From positions 1,922,001 to 1,986,000 of the forward strand of contig JAFEKR010000007.1 in assembly GCA_019022495.1 (NCBI GenBank): a stretch of DNA of 64,000 bases, written 5' to 3'. This DNA comes from Epichloe hybrida. Its lineage: Eukaryota; Ascomycota; Sordariomycetes; Hypocreales; Clavicipitaceae. Below the pieces are notes generated by a model. That model worked only from the letters and a program-made list of their open reading frames with translations. It was not told the origin of the DNA and did no database searches. Position 1 is the stretch's first letter. Each line of letters starts with the position of its first letter. Below, piece by piece: positions 1 through 10,763 of this stretch. The position numbers and the translations under genes are program-made.

Positions 1-603
1 TTATCTCTAGTATAAACCTAGTATATAGGTATAGTAGCTTAATGCTCTCTCTTAAAGAGAATAGGACTAGAAAGGGGTAACCTTTAGAATAAGATATATT
101 TTATAATATATTACTATTATATAACTCTTACTAATACTAGATAAATAGTAAGATAATAATAGTATAGTATTACTACTAGCTAGTAAGGTTCTTTTTATTA
201 CTAAATACCTTTAGACCTTATAGGACTAAGCTATTATCTCTAACCCTATATATAGTATTTAATTAAGGGCTATTTAGGAAAGGGCTTAGAGGTTTTCTAT
301 TAAGGCACTTATAAGGGAGTAAGTAGTAAATTATTTTATAAGCGCTTATAAAGCGCTCTAGTTTAGGGGCTATACCTAGGTCTTAGTATAAAAGCCTCTT
401 ATAATAACCCTAATATAGTAATACTATAATTTACTAGTAGTAAAGCACTTAGGTTATAATACTACATTCTAAATCTTATAATAGTAGTTTTACTAGGATA
501 AAATATTATAAGATATTACTAGATTTATTTATAACTATTACTACTATAGTAGTTATAAAAGCTATTAATAATACTAAGGCTTACTAAAGCCTTTACCTAT
601 CCC
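1..603. other. AT-rich decayed repeat DNA, no gene
   Basis: Very AT-rich sequence full of TA dinucleotides and stop codons in every frame. No intact coding region or recognisable domain was seen. It is flank sequence into which the first hAT-like element is inserted. The composition matches the repeat remnants next to it, so a RIP-mutated transposon is likely but cannot be named. Confidence 0.5.
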
Positions 604-2441
604 CAGAGTATTGTTTGTAGTGTAGTTAGTGTAGTTTTTAGGAAAAATTTGTATTTATAGTGTAGTTTTTTTTTTCTTATAGTTAATGTATTATCGTTTT
701 TTTTTTTTATAGTGTAGTGTATTGTAGTTTTTTTTTGCTTATATTATAGTGTAGTTAGTGTAGTTACTAACTACACTAACTACAAAAACTATAATATAGT
801 GTTAGTAAAAACAAAAGTGGGCCTTTTTATTATATAATATTATTATAAGGATTAAAAGAAAGATTTGATTATTACCTATTTTACTTAATTAGTTATAGAA
901 TTTATAATATTTACCTTTTTTTAAAATTTTTACTATAACTAGGGTTATTTATAATATTATACCTTTTTAATAATACTATTATACTTATTACTTTATTTTA
1001 CTAATATAACTTTAAGAAAAACCTTCTAATTATTTTATTTACTATTATTATTAATTATTTTATATTTTTATTATTAATTTAATTAAAAAATACCCTAAAC
1101 TAATATAATTAAATTAAATTAGAAATCTAAATAAATATATAAAAGTTAATAGAATATATACTTAGTACTTTAATATTATTATTAATATAATAAGAACTTA
1201 AAAAAAGCTTAAACTATTTATTTACTATTTAAACTAATTAAATATTACTTTAAGCTTTATAATTCTAAAGCTTTAAGAAGTTATATATAGTAACTTTATA
1301 TATCTTATTATAATAATATATAAAGAAAGAATATAATAGACTAATATTTATAATTTATTAATAGATAACTAATAGTATTATTTTAATTACCTTATATAGC
1401 TTAAATAAGCTATAAAAAATAAGTTTAACTTATTTTTAAAAATAATACTAGGACTTAGTTTTATATAATATACTATACTTATTATAAAAGCTTTAATAAC
1501 TTTTATAACCTTAATTACTATTATTACTATAATTACTATTATTTTACTTTTATTATTATTTTAAAAAAAATATAAAAGAGAAAACATTTTTATAATATTA
1601 ATATTTTTAAAAACCTTAAAATACTAAGTTATTAAAAACTATAGCTTTTACTATAGTAATTTACTTATAATTACTAGTATTTATATTTAAGTTATTTATT
1701 TATTATTTATTTATTATTAAACTTTAACACTAATAATATTATAAGTAATCTTAGTAATCTTAGTAATCTTAGTAATCTTAGTAATACTAGTAATATTAGT
1801 AATATTAGTATTATAAGCTATTATAAGCTATTATAAGCTATTATAAGCTATTATAAGCTATTATAAGCTATTATAAGCTATAATAAGATATAATAAGCTA
1901 CTTATATTAAGTTTACTAGTAGTTCTTTTTATAGTTTTTTTAAAATAAGTAATAATAATAATTTATAGAAATATAAAATAATTTATAGAAATAGTAAATA
2001 ATATAATAAGAAGGTTTTTCTTTAAGTTATCTTAGGGAAATAAAGTATTAAGTTAAATAGTATTATTAAAAAAGTATAATATTATATATAACATTACTTA
2101 GTTATAGTAAAATTACTAAAATAATATAATATTATAAATTCTATAACTAATTAAATAAAATAGGTAATAATAAAAGCTTTTATATAACTAGCATTCTTTT
2201 AATCCTTATAATACTAATAACTAATAAAAAGTCTAATACTACATTTGTAGTGTTTATAGTTAGTGTAGTTTAGGAAAAAAAATTTATAGTGTAATATATT
2301 ATAGTTTTTTTTTTTTATAGTTAGTATAGTTTTTTTTTCCTTATAGTTAGTGTAGTTTATAGTGTAGTGTAGTTTATAGTGTAGTTACTACACCACACTA
2401 CAAATACTACACTACACTACACGTTTTAGTGCAATACTCTG
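604..2441 (+). mobile_element. hAT-like DNA transposon, copy A (non-coding, decayed)
   Basis: The element starts CAGAGTATTG and ends CAATACTCTG, a perfect 10-bp terminal inverted repeat. Inside each end lie dense subterminal arrays of TGTAGTG/TAGTGTAG motifs (about 615-780 and 2240-2430). Its whole length is repeated in reverse orientation at 8892-10763, which fixes both ends. No transposase frame survives, and the interior is AT-rich with simple tandem repeats. CAG-type termini with subterminal short repeats are typical of the hAT superfamily. The flanks here (cctatccc and cttgtgat) do not form an 8-bp duplication, so the target site has decayed or rearranged. It could be a non-autonomous derivative rather than a full element. 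Confidence 0.7.
1744..1890. repeat. 9-bp and 10-bp tandem repeats inside hAT-like copy A
   Basis: A run of the 9-mer taatcttag is followed by about seven copies of the 10-mer ttataagcta. The mirror-image copy B carries the reverse complement at about 9480-9610, so the arrays belonged to the element before it was duplicated. Confidence 0.8.
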
Positions 2442-2559
2442 CTTGTGATACATCTAATCGCATTACGTGCATCCCTTCGGTGGCTTTACTCTTTGGCCAC
2501 GGTCAGACTATCTATCGTCCGAAGGTCCGAAGGAAGCCACAGTTACTATAAGTAAGTTA

Positions 2560-3650
2560 TTTATTAGGTTTTATAAGGGGATAATAATATCGCTGCTTTT
2601 CTCCCTTTTCTCTAGCTTCTAACTTATAGCTTTTAATCTCTCTTATAGGTTCTCCTTTAGATATCTCTTAATATTATCTTTAGAGTTTTTCCTAACTTCC
2701 TAATCCTTAGGAGTAGCCTCTAGCTTATAAAGAGCCTTAAACAAATTATAGGATTCCTACTACTTTAATATATTACAAATATTATAACTAGAGTATCTAG
2801 GGCACTTTTTTTGTTTTGATTTACTCTAACTATTTAATCTTTTAGTAATAATAGCGTTATTAGCTAATTTTATTATTATTAAGCTTTAAGGAGCTTTATA
2901 ATCTCTTTTAAACTTACTAATTACTTTAAGGAAGCTATAGTTCTTTCCTTTATTTAGTAAGTTATTTTACTTCTTCTAGAATACCTTAAATTTGCTTTAA
3001 AGAGAGATAATAAACTTATATAGTATTATCTCTTTAGTCTATTAAGTCTTAAGATCTAGATAATTCCTCTATAGTACCTCTATTATTATAGCTTACTTAT
3101 ACTAATTATAAGTACCTTTAGCTTATAAGTAATTATTAAGGTAATTCTCTATAAGGATAAGTATCTTCTTAGTGTTTAGCTTATATTAATTATAAAGAAG
3201 CTTAAGTATTCTATAGGTATAATATTAAACTAACTTCTTTTCCTTTACTTTAGTATTAAAGTTAAAAGAGTCTTATATATTCTTTAAAAGAGTCTTATAA
3301 ATATATTCCTTAATCTTTAGTATTTGCTTTAATAGGTTTATATACTTTATAAGGTTAAATTAAAGCTCTTTATATTTAAAGTTAAATTAGTCCTTTATAT
3401 CTTTATAAGTAATTTTCTAATCTTTAAGAGCGTTAGAGTTATCTAGCGTAATCTCTAGTCTTAGACCTCTCTAGGGGTACGTAGGTATTATAGGTTCTTT
3501 AAGTAATTTAACCTTATTAGGGTTAATATACTCCTAAACACTATATAATTCCGCATAGTTCTTAACTTAGGTAAATCACTTAATCTAATCCTTCTCTAAT
3601 AATAACACTATATTTAGAGTTTCTTTAGATATTATAAAGGGGAATATATT
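2560..3650 (-). mobile_element. Decayed Ty1/Copia-type gag fragment
   Basis: Read on the minus strand with stops ignored, this AT-rich stretch gives a broken frame with gag-like phrases such as NYAELYS, EYINPNK and KLLKEP near 3500-3580. The phrases resemble the N-terminal part of fungal Copia Gag (a central 'xWxYINP' type motif followed by Pro-rich sequence). Stops are frequent and mostly explained by C-to-T changes. The left side lies close to the end of hAT-like copy A. Assignment rests on weak similarity read by eye; another retroelement class is possible. Confidence 0.35.
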
Positions 3651-3795
3651 AGTTAACTAGAGCGTAAGATAAGGGTTTTAACTAATTAATAATATAATAA
3701 GGGCGTTTATCTTGTGATATTAGCAAGCGTTAATTAAATTAATTTAACGGAGCTAATAATCTTCAAAGATAGTAATAAAAATAGCAATAAAAGCC

Positions 3796-3897
3796 TGTGA
3801 GAACAATGGTAGCTAGGCAAGAGGTATAGGGGCTCTAGTATATTGACTAAAGCTTGCTAGGTCTAAGTGTGTTATGCATGCAAGTCACTAGCTTATA
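3796..3897 (+). repeat. LTR-like repeat, copy 1 (partner at 14607-14708)
   Basis: These 102 bases align without gaps to 14607-14708. All differences seen are transitions (for example GTGAGAACAATGG here against ATAAGAATAATAA in the partner). It starts with TG, like an LTR edge. The downstream end of this copy is not defined; a TATA-like ctataaatac lies further on near 4105. Confidence 0.7.
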
Positions 3898-5158
3898 GCT
3901 AGTGGCTTGCTAGTGTTACGTGAACTTAGCCCTAGGGCGTAGCCTATCTATAAGGTACGCTAGTGTACTTATGTTATAAGTGAGGCCTTATAATTACCCC
4001 CTTACTTATAGCTAGGCTCCTAAATAGCTTTTGCTAGCTATTTTATAGCTATTTGCTAAGTAATAGCTATATTAAAATAATAATAAATAACATATAGCGC
4101 TTAACTATAAATACGCCTATAACTCTCTATTGCTTTGCCTTTTTTATTCTTATATAACCATAGTTTATTCTTTATAAAATATTATAACCTTTATATACTA
4201 CTACTCTTCCTCTATTAGTTACTACTATCTTACTATTAAAATAATAATTATTTACTTAAAAAAGTGTTCCTATATACACTATTTATATATAGGATACGCT
4301 AAGTTTAAGAAACACTTACCTATTGTGTGCCGTGATACGCGCGCCCATAAACGCGCGTATTCGCGATGACAAGCACAAGGGATATAGGGGATCGCAGGGA
4401 TAAATAACACAACAAGGGATAACGATATTAGTCATCTAGGCAAAGGGACTATTTAATCTATAAAGAGATTACCTGTAGCTAGATTCTTTTAAGGTTCTTT
4501 ATGCACGCCTAACTTTAGATTTTTAACTTAAATACCTAGCGCTACTATAGCTACTATTGTGTTTACCTTAATAAGATAAATTAATAAGATTATTTCCCTA
4601 ACTTAACCGAAAAGTCACTTCTAATCTAACAGACAATTTAATCTAAATTATCTCTATTTATAGAGACTAATTTAGCTATTGTTATAATCGCTGCTGTTAA
4701 GTTAATTAACCCTTCTAACGTGAGCAGACGTCACCGCTACCTATGACCGTGGGCTAGCATCGTGTCTTTTGGGGTGTTGTTTTCCGCTTGACAAACTATT
4801 AAGCCTAAGATACCTAAGATTAAGTGTCTTTTCCCCTAGGCTTTATTATTTAACCTAGCTAAGGCCTATGCCTCTAAGCGCTATATCTAGTGTAAGAAAA
4901 AAGGTAATACTTATAAGACTATAATTTATCCCCCTATTACTTACTTTTTTACTCCTTATTACTAACTTTTTATTATAGGCTATGCTTACTATAGAGGGCG
5001 ATTTTTCTAATTTATTAATAATTTTATTTTAAGTCTAGTTACTTCTAGACACTATAAAAGATAAAGAGTTTAATAAGCCTATCCCTATGTTTTTAAAGGT
5101 AACTTACTACTAACTCACTAAGTGTTATATTAGCCTTATTATAGGCTTTAACTATACT
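3898..5158. other. AT-rich decayed sequence, no gene
   Basis: No open frame or recognisable domain was seen. It contains some less degraded GC-containing patches (about 4310-4390 and 4690-4790). The phrase ttttggggtgttg followed by tttcc and gacaaa at about 4765-4795 recurs near 27280-27310, so part of this is a dispersed repeat family. Confidence 0.4.
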
Positions 5159-5166
5159 AACACTAC
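5159..5166. repeat. Target-site duplication AACACTAC (left)
   Basis: An 8-bp direct repeat immediately left of the CAGAGCAT terminus of hAT-like copy C. It matches 7072-7079 exactly. Confidence 0.85.
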
Positions 5167-7071
5167 CAGAGCATGTAATGTAATGTAATGTAATGTAATG
5201 TAATATTTGGGGTTTGGATGTAATGTGTAATTATTACACATTACATTACATTACATTACAATACATTACATTCATTACAAATGTAATGTTAGGGTAAAAT
5301 ATAAGTGGGGTATATTAATATCTTATAATATTCTTTATATTTTTCTCTATCAACTTAATATTACTGTTTTTTATTATTATAATTTAGTTATTTAGTTATA
5401 ATTTTTTAATGTTTAAGCTTATTTAGACTAATAAGCTATTTACAGGTATATAGTAGCTAAATATAGTATATTCTAATAATAAACTATACTATTATTTTTT
5501 CTTTAAATTATAAAGGTTTTTTTAGTTAAAGAACTTTTTTTTTAGATTTACTATTCTTTTTAATATACTTTCTTTACTTAAAATATAATAATTACCCTAA
5601 AGAAATTTCTTTTTATTATATATAAATAAGATTAAAACTCTAATAATAATATATTTATATATATATATTTCTTATTATAAAAAAGAAATTTAAATATATA
5701 TAATAAAGAAATTCCTAGCTATATAGCTATTTAAGTATAATTATAGGTAATTATATTAACTTTTAAGGTTTTTTATGCTAAAGAAAAAGTAAAAAACCTT
5801 AGAAAAGCTAATAAAAAAGGACTTAACTATTTTATAATAAATATTTATAATATTTATAATATATTTTTATTAATATTAAAGGTATTTAAAAATAAGCTTT
5901 AAAAGTAAGTTTAATAATATTTACTATCTTTAGTTTCCCTTTCTAGTTATATAGTTTCTTCTAAAAGTAAGTCTAAAAGTAGGTCCTATTAATAACACCT
6001 TATATGTAATTATAGTTCTTCACTTTGCTATATAATCTAATCCTAGAAAAGAGATATTATAAAAGTAGGTCTAAAAGTGGATCTTATTAATTACCTCTTA
6101 TATGTAATTGTAGTTTCTTCACTTTGCTATATAATCTAATCCTAGAAAAGAGATATTATAAAAGTGGGTCTAAAAGTGGGTCCTATTAATTACACCTTAT
6201 ATGTAATTATAGTTTCTTCATTTTGCTATATAATCTAATCCTAGAAAAGAGATATTATAAAAGTGGGTCTAAAAATGGGTCCTATTAATTACCCCTTATA
6301 TGTAATTGTAGTTTCTTCACTTTGCTATATAATCTAATCCTAGAAAAGAGATATTATAAAAGTGGGTCTAAAAATGGGTCCTATTAATTACCCCTTATAT
6401 GTAATTGTAGTTTCTTCACTTTGCTATATAATCTAATCCTAGAAAAGAGATATTATAAAAGTGGGTCTAAAAGTAAGTCCTATTAATCTTCCCTTATATA
6501 TAATTATAGTTTCTTTACTTTACTATATAATCTAATCCTAGAAAAGGGATATTTTAAAAGTAAGTCTAAAAGTAAGTCCTATTAATCTTCCCTTATATAT
6601 AGTTATAGTTTCTTTACTTTACTATATAATTTAATCCTAGAAAGGAGATATTTCTTAAAGTAAGTCTAAAAGTAATTATATTAATTATATTATAGCTAAT
6701 ACACTTATAGGGTTTTTTCTTAAAAATAAACCTAAGAGATAAGTTTTATTAGTTTTATTAGTTTTATTAATTATAATTTAGGTAAGAATAGTATAAGACC
6801 TTCGTTTATATTTTTATAAACTTAATATAAACTTTTTAATAGTTAAATTATATTTTTACTATCTATATCTAATTATATAACCTTAATATTAAAAAATAAA
6901 AAATAATCAAAAATAATTACAAATAATTACATGTAATGTAATGTAATTATTAAGGGTAAGGTGTAATGTAATGTAATGTGTAATGTAATGTAATGTAATG
7001 TGTATTAAATACATTACATTACAAACATTACAAACATTACACAATGTAATGTAATGTAATGCAATGCTCTG
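5167..7071. mobile_element. hAT-like DNA transposon, copy C with intact 8-bp TSD
   Basis: A 1905-bp element starting CAGAGCAT and ending ATGCTCTG (perfect 8-bp inverted termini). It is flanked on both sides by AACACTAC. An 8-bp duplication with CAGAG termini is the diagnostic hAT signature. Subterminal arrays are repeats of TGTAA/TAATG (about 5177-5290 and 6930-7063), which replace the TGTAGTG arrays of copies A and B, so this is a sister family. The interior carries a 99-bp tandem array and no coding frame. The orientation of the lost transposase cannot be told. Confidence 0.85.
5962..6660. repeat. Tandem array, 99-bp unit, about seven copies
   Basis: Unit starts fall at 5962, 6061, 6160, 6259, 6358, 6457 and 6556, with a partial unit at 6655: an exact 99-bp spacing. 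The units contain aaaagtgggtctaaaag and a conserved ctttgctatataatctaatc. Middle units are nearly identical while the outer ones carry more transitions. Confidence 0.92.
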
Positions 7072-7079
7072 AACACTAC
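7072..7079. repeat. Target-site duplication AACACTAC (right)
   Basis: The exact partner of 5159-5166, immediately after the ATGCTCTG terminus of copy C. Confidence 0.85.
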
Positions 7080-7639
7080 CTATTATATTATATTTAGTTT
7101 AACTAGTGCTACTAAGGGCTACTAGGTTAGTAATTCTTTACCTCTTTACCTAGTCTTTGCTTATGTTTTTATATAAGCTATATTTATTATATACTAGTAA
7201 TACATTATTTCTTAGTAGTAACTCTAAGTTACTATATTTTCTACTACTCCTAGCCCTAGTATTATATGTTCCCTTAGTTTTTTACTATACTTTTAGTAAG
7301 TTTTTACTAACTTTTCTATAGGAAGACTATTATAAGGCTATAGCTATCTAGGAGGCACATATAGTTCTTTAGCTTTAGCTAGCTAACCTAGGCTACATAG
7401 CCTAGGTAATAGTAATTCACTGCCTTTTTTACGCTATAGAGAAGGCAATTAATATAGATAAAAACAGCGTAAAATATGCTATTTAGGGTAATAAGGTGTT
7501 AAGCTATAATAGCGCTATAATAGAGAGTTTTCCCCTAGTATTACCTAACCTTTAAGGCTCTTTTCTTTTGTTTTTCTATAGTAATTCCTAGACTATTAAT
7601 TAAAGTGTAATAGTAACTAATAAGGCTAGGCCTTTTCTA

Positions 7640-8891
7640 TAAGAATATTATATCTTTTTACCTATAACTTACTTATATCCTATTACTTTTCTTACTAGAC
7701 TTATTTTAGTAAAATACCTAAATTACATATTAAGTGCTTTCTATATCCTTTACTATAACCTATTAGTTATATTTACTTAGCTAACCCTTTTATTTTACTA
7801 GGTATTTATTACTTTCTTAGGTTTTCTTATAGTCCTTAACCTCCTTAACTTTATACTTATTATCTTTATTCTCTAAGTCTAGTATTAGTATTTCCTTATC
7901 TCTAGTGTCTTTATAGTAATTCTATAGCTTTAATAAGCTAATATAAAATATGTTATATAGCTAACTATATTTTTTAGGTAATATAAGTCTATATACTTAT
8001 TTTCCTATAGTATTAAGTACTTAAAATAGTCTAATAAATCTAGGGGTTAGCTTTTATTTTATATCCTTAAGCCTAATATTCTTTACTAATAGTAGTACTA
8101 AGTTACCTCTTTTTAGTATTAATAGCTAGTAATACTAGTTATAGTACTTTACTTAGGTCTTAGTAACTTTTACTTAGTTTTACTTTAGCTACTCTTTAAT
8201 TTTATATAGCTTTATAATATATATATAAGCTTCTAGCACTTCCCTTTCTTTAGTCTTATTCCTAAGAGCTAGGTAAAACTTAGGCAAATAGCTTATAAGG
8301 GAGTAATTAGGAAAGTAGCCTATAGTCTTATTTACTATGTTATTATAGGTAAATTAGGCTATTAGGAGTAGCTTAGGCTATATCTATTAGTTATTAGCTA
8401 TAAAGCATTAAAGGTAATGCTTAAGCACTTAGTTTATTCTCTTTATTTATCTATTAGTTTAGGGGTAAAACGCTATAAAAAGCCTTTACTTTACGTATAA
8501 TAGGTAATATAAGTCTAACTAGAATTAGCTTATAAATACTAATCCCCTATTAGATATAATGCCCTCTAGCGCCCTAAACCTTAGTTTAATCTCCTTATAG
8601 AAAAGCTCTGCTAGTTTAGCTATATTAATTATTATAGTTATAGGTAAGAAAATAAAGTACTTAGTAAATTAGTCTATAATTACTAGGATTATATTAGTCT
8701 CTTATTTGCTTACTTAGGTAACTAGTAATTCTATAATAAAATCTATTAAGATTTTTACCTATAGTTACTATAGTATTAGCAGGGATTTAAGGCTTCTATA
8801 TAGGTAATACCTTCTAGTTACTACCCGCTAGTAAACCCTATAGCTTATAATATAGTTAGATACTAACTTACTTATACTTAGCTACTAGAAG
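7640..8891 (-). mobile_element. Ty3/Gypsy remnant, integrase part (left of nested hAT)
   Basis: The minus-strand reading shows an integrase core phrase, FTKYFIFLPITIIINIAKL followed by EGIISNRGLVF, at about 8520-8690. Further left (about 7880-7990) is an integrase C-terminal 'FHVSLLKPYR'-like phrase. Stops are abundant and AT bias is high, so the element is dead. The frame continues on the far side of hAT-like copy B at 10764, where reverse transcriptase and gag follow. The bases between 7080 and 7640 are AT-rich, with no domain seen. Confidence 0.7.
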
Positions 8892-10763
8892 CAGAGTATT
8901 GCACTAAAACGTGTAGTGTAGTGTAGTATTTGTAGTGTAGTGTAGTAACTACACTACAAACTACACTACACTACAAATTACACTAACTATAAGGAAAAAA
9001 AAAACTACACTACACTAACTACAAAAAAAAAAACTATAATACATTACACTACAAATTTTTTTTCCTAAACTACACTAACAATAAACACTATAAATGTAGT
9101 ATTAGACTTTTTATTAGTTATTAGTATTTATAAGGTTAAAAGAAAGCTAGTTATATAAAAGCTTTTATTATTACCTATTTTATTAAATTAGTTATAGAAT
9201 TTATAATATTATATTATTTTTATAATTTTATTATAACTAAGTAAGGTTATATATAATATTATACTTTTTTAATAATACTATTTAACTTAATACTTTATTT
9301 CCCTAATATAACTTAAAGAAAAACCTTTTTATTATATTATTTACTATTTCTATAAATTATTTTATATTTCTATAAATTATTTTATATTTCTATAAATTAT
9401 TTTATATTTCTATAAATTATTATTATTACTTATTTTAAAAAAACTATAAAAAACTACTAGTAAACTTAATATAAGTAGCTTATTATATCTTATTATAGCT
9501 TATAATAGCTTATAATAGCTTATAATAGCTTATAATAGCTTATAATAGCTTATAATAGCTTATAATACTAATATTACTAATATTACTAGTATTACTAAGA
9601 TTACTAACATTACTAAGATTACTTATAATATTATTAGTGTTAAAGTTTAATAATAAATAAATAATAAATAAATAACTTAAATATAAATACTAGTAATTAT
9701 AAGTAAATTACTATAGTAAAAGCTATAGTTTTTAATAACTTAGTATTTTAAGGTTTTTAAAAATATTAATATTATAAAAATGTTTTCTCTTTTATGTTTT
9801 TTTAAAATAATAATAAATATAAAATAATAGTAATTATAGTAATAATAGTAATTAAGGTTATAAAAGTTATTAAAGCTTTTATAATAAGTATAATATATTA
9901 TATAAAACTAAGTGCTAGTATTATTTTTAAAAACAAGTTAAACTTATTTTTATAGCTTATTTAAGCTATATAAGGTAATTAAAATAATACTATTAGTTAT
10001 CTATTAATAAATTATAAATATTAGTCTATTATATTCTTTCTTTATATATTATTATAATAAGATATATAAAGTTACTATATATAACTTCTTAAAGCTTTAG
10101 AATTATAAAGCTTAAAGTAATATTTAATTAGTTTAAATAGTAAATAAATAGTTTAAGCTTTTTTAAAGTTCTTATTATATTAATAATAATATTAAAGTAC
10201 TAAGTATATATTCTATTAACTTTTATATATTTATTTAGATTTCTAATTTAATTTAATTATATTAGTTTAGGGTATTTTTAATTAAATTAATAATAAAAAT
10301 ATAAAATAATTAATAATAATAGTAAATAAAATAATTAGAAGGTTTTTCTTAAAGTTATATTAGTAAAATAAAGTAATAAGTATAATAGTATTATTAAAAA
10401 GGTATAATATTATAAATAACCCTAGTTATAGTAAAATTCTTAAAAAAAAGTAAATATTATAAATTCTATAACTAATTAAGTAAAATAGGTAATAATAAAA
10501 GCTTCTATATAACTAGCTTTCTTTTAATCCTTATAATAACATTATATAATAAAAAGGCCCACTTTATTTTTTACTAACACTACATTGTAGTTTTTGTAGT
10601 TAGTGTAATTAGTAACTACACTAACTATAAAAAAAAAAACTACAATACACTACACTATAAAAAAAAAAAACTACACTACACTAACTATAAGAAAAAAAAA
10701 ACTACACTACAAATACAAATTTTTCCTAAAAACTACACTAACTACACTACAAACAATACTCTA
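8892..10763 (-). mobile_element. hAT-like DNA transposon, copy B (inverted copy of A)
   Basis: This is the reverse complement of copy A over its full length: same terminal sequences, same TGTAGTG subterminal arrays and same internal 9/10-bp repeats. The left end is CAGAGTATTG; the right end reads CAATACTCTA, with a G-to-A change at the last base. It sits inside the Gypsy element between integrase and reverse transcriptase. The flanks ACTAGAAG (left) and ACTCTAGAAG (right) look like an 8-bp duplication altered by a CT insertion. No transposase frame remains. Confidence 0.75.

Noticed and set aside
604..2441. CRISPR-like spaced repeats
   Set aside because: The short repeats are subterminal transposon arrays and microsatellites without unique spacers, in a eukaryotic genome.
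596..2449. 8-bp target duplication for hAT-like copy A
   Set aside because: The flanking octamers cctatccc and cttgtgat do not match.
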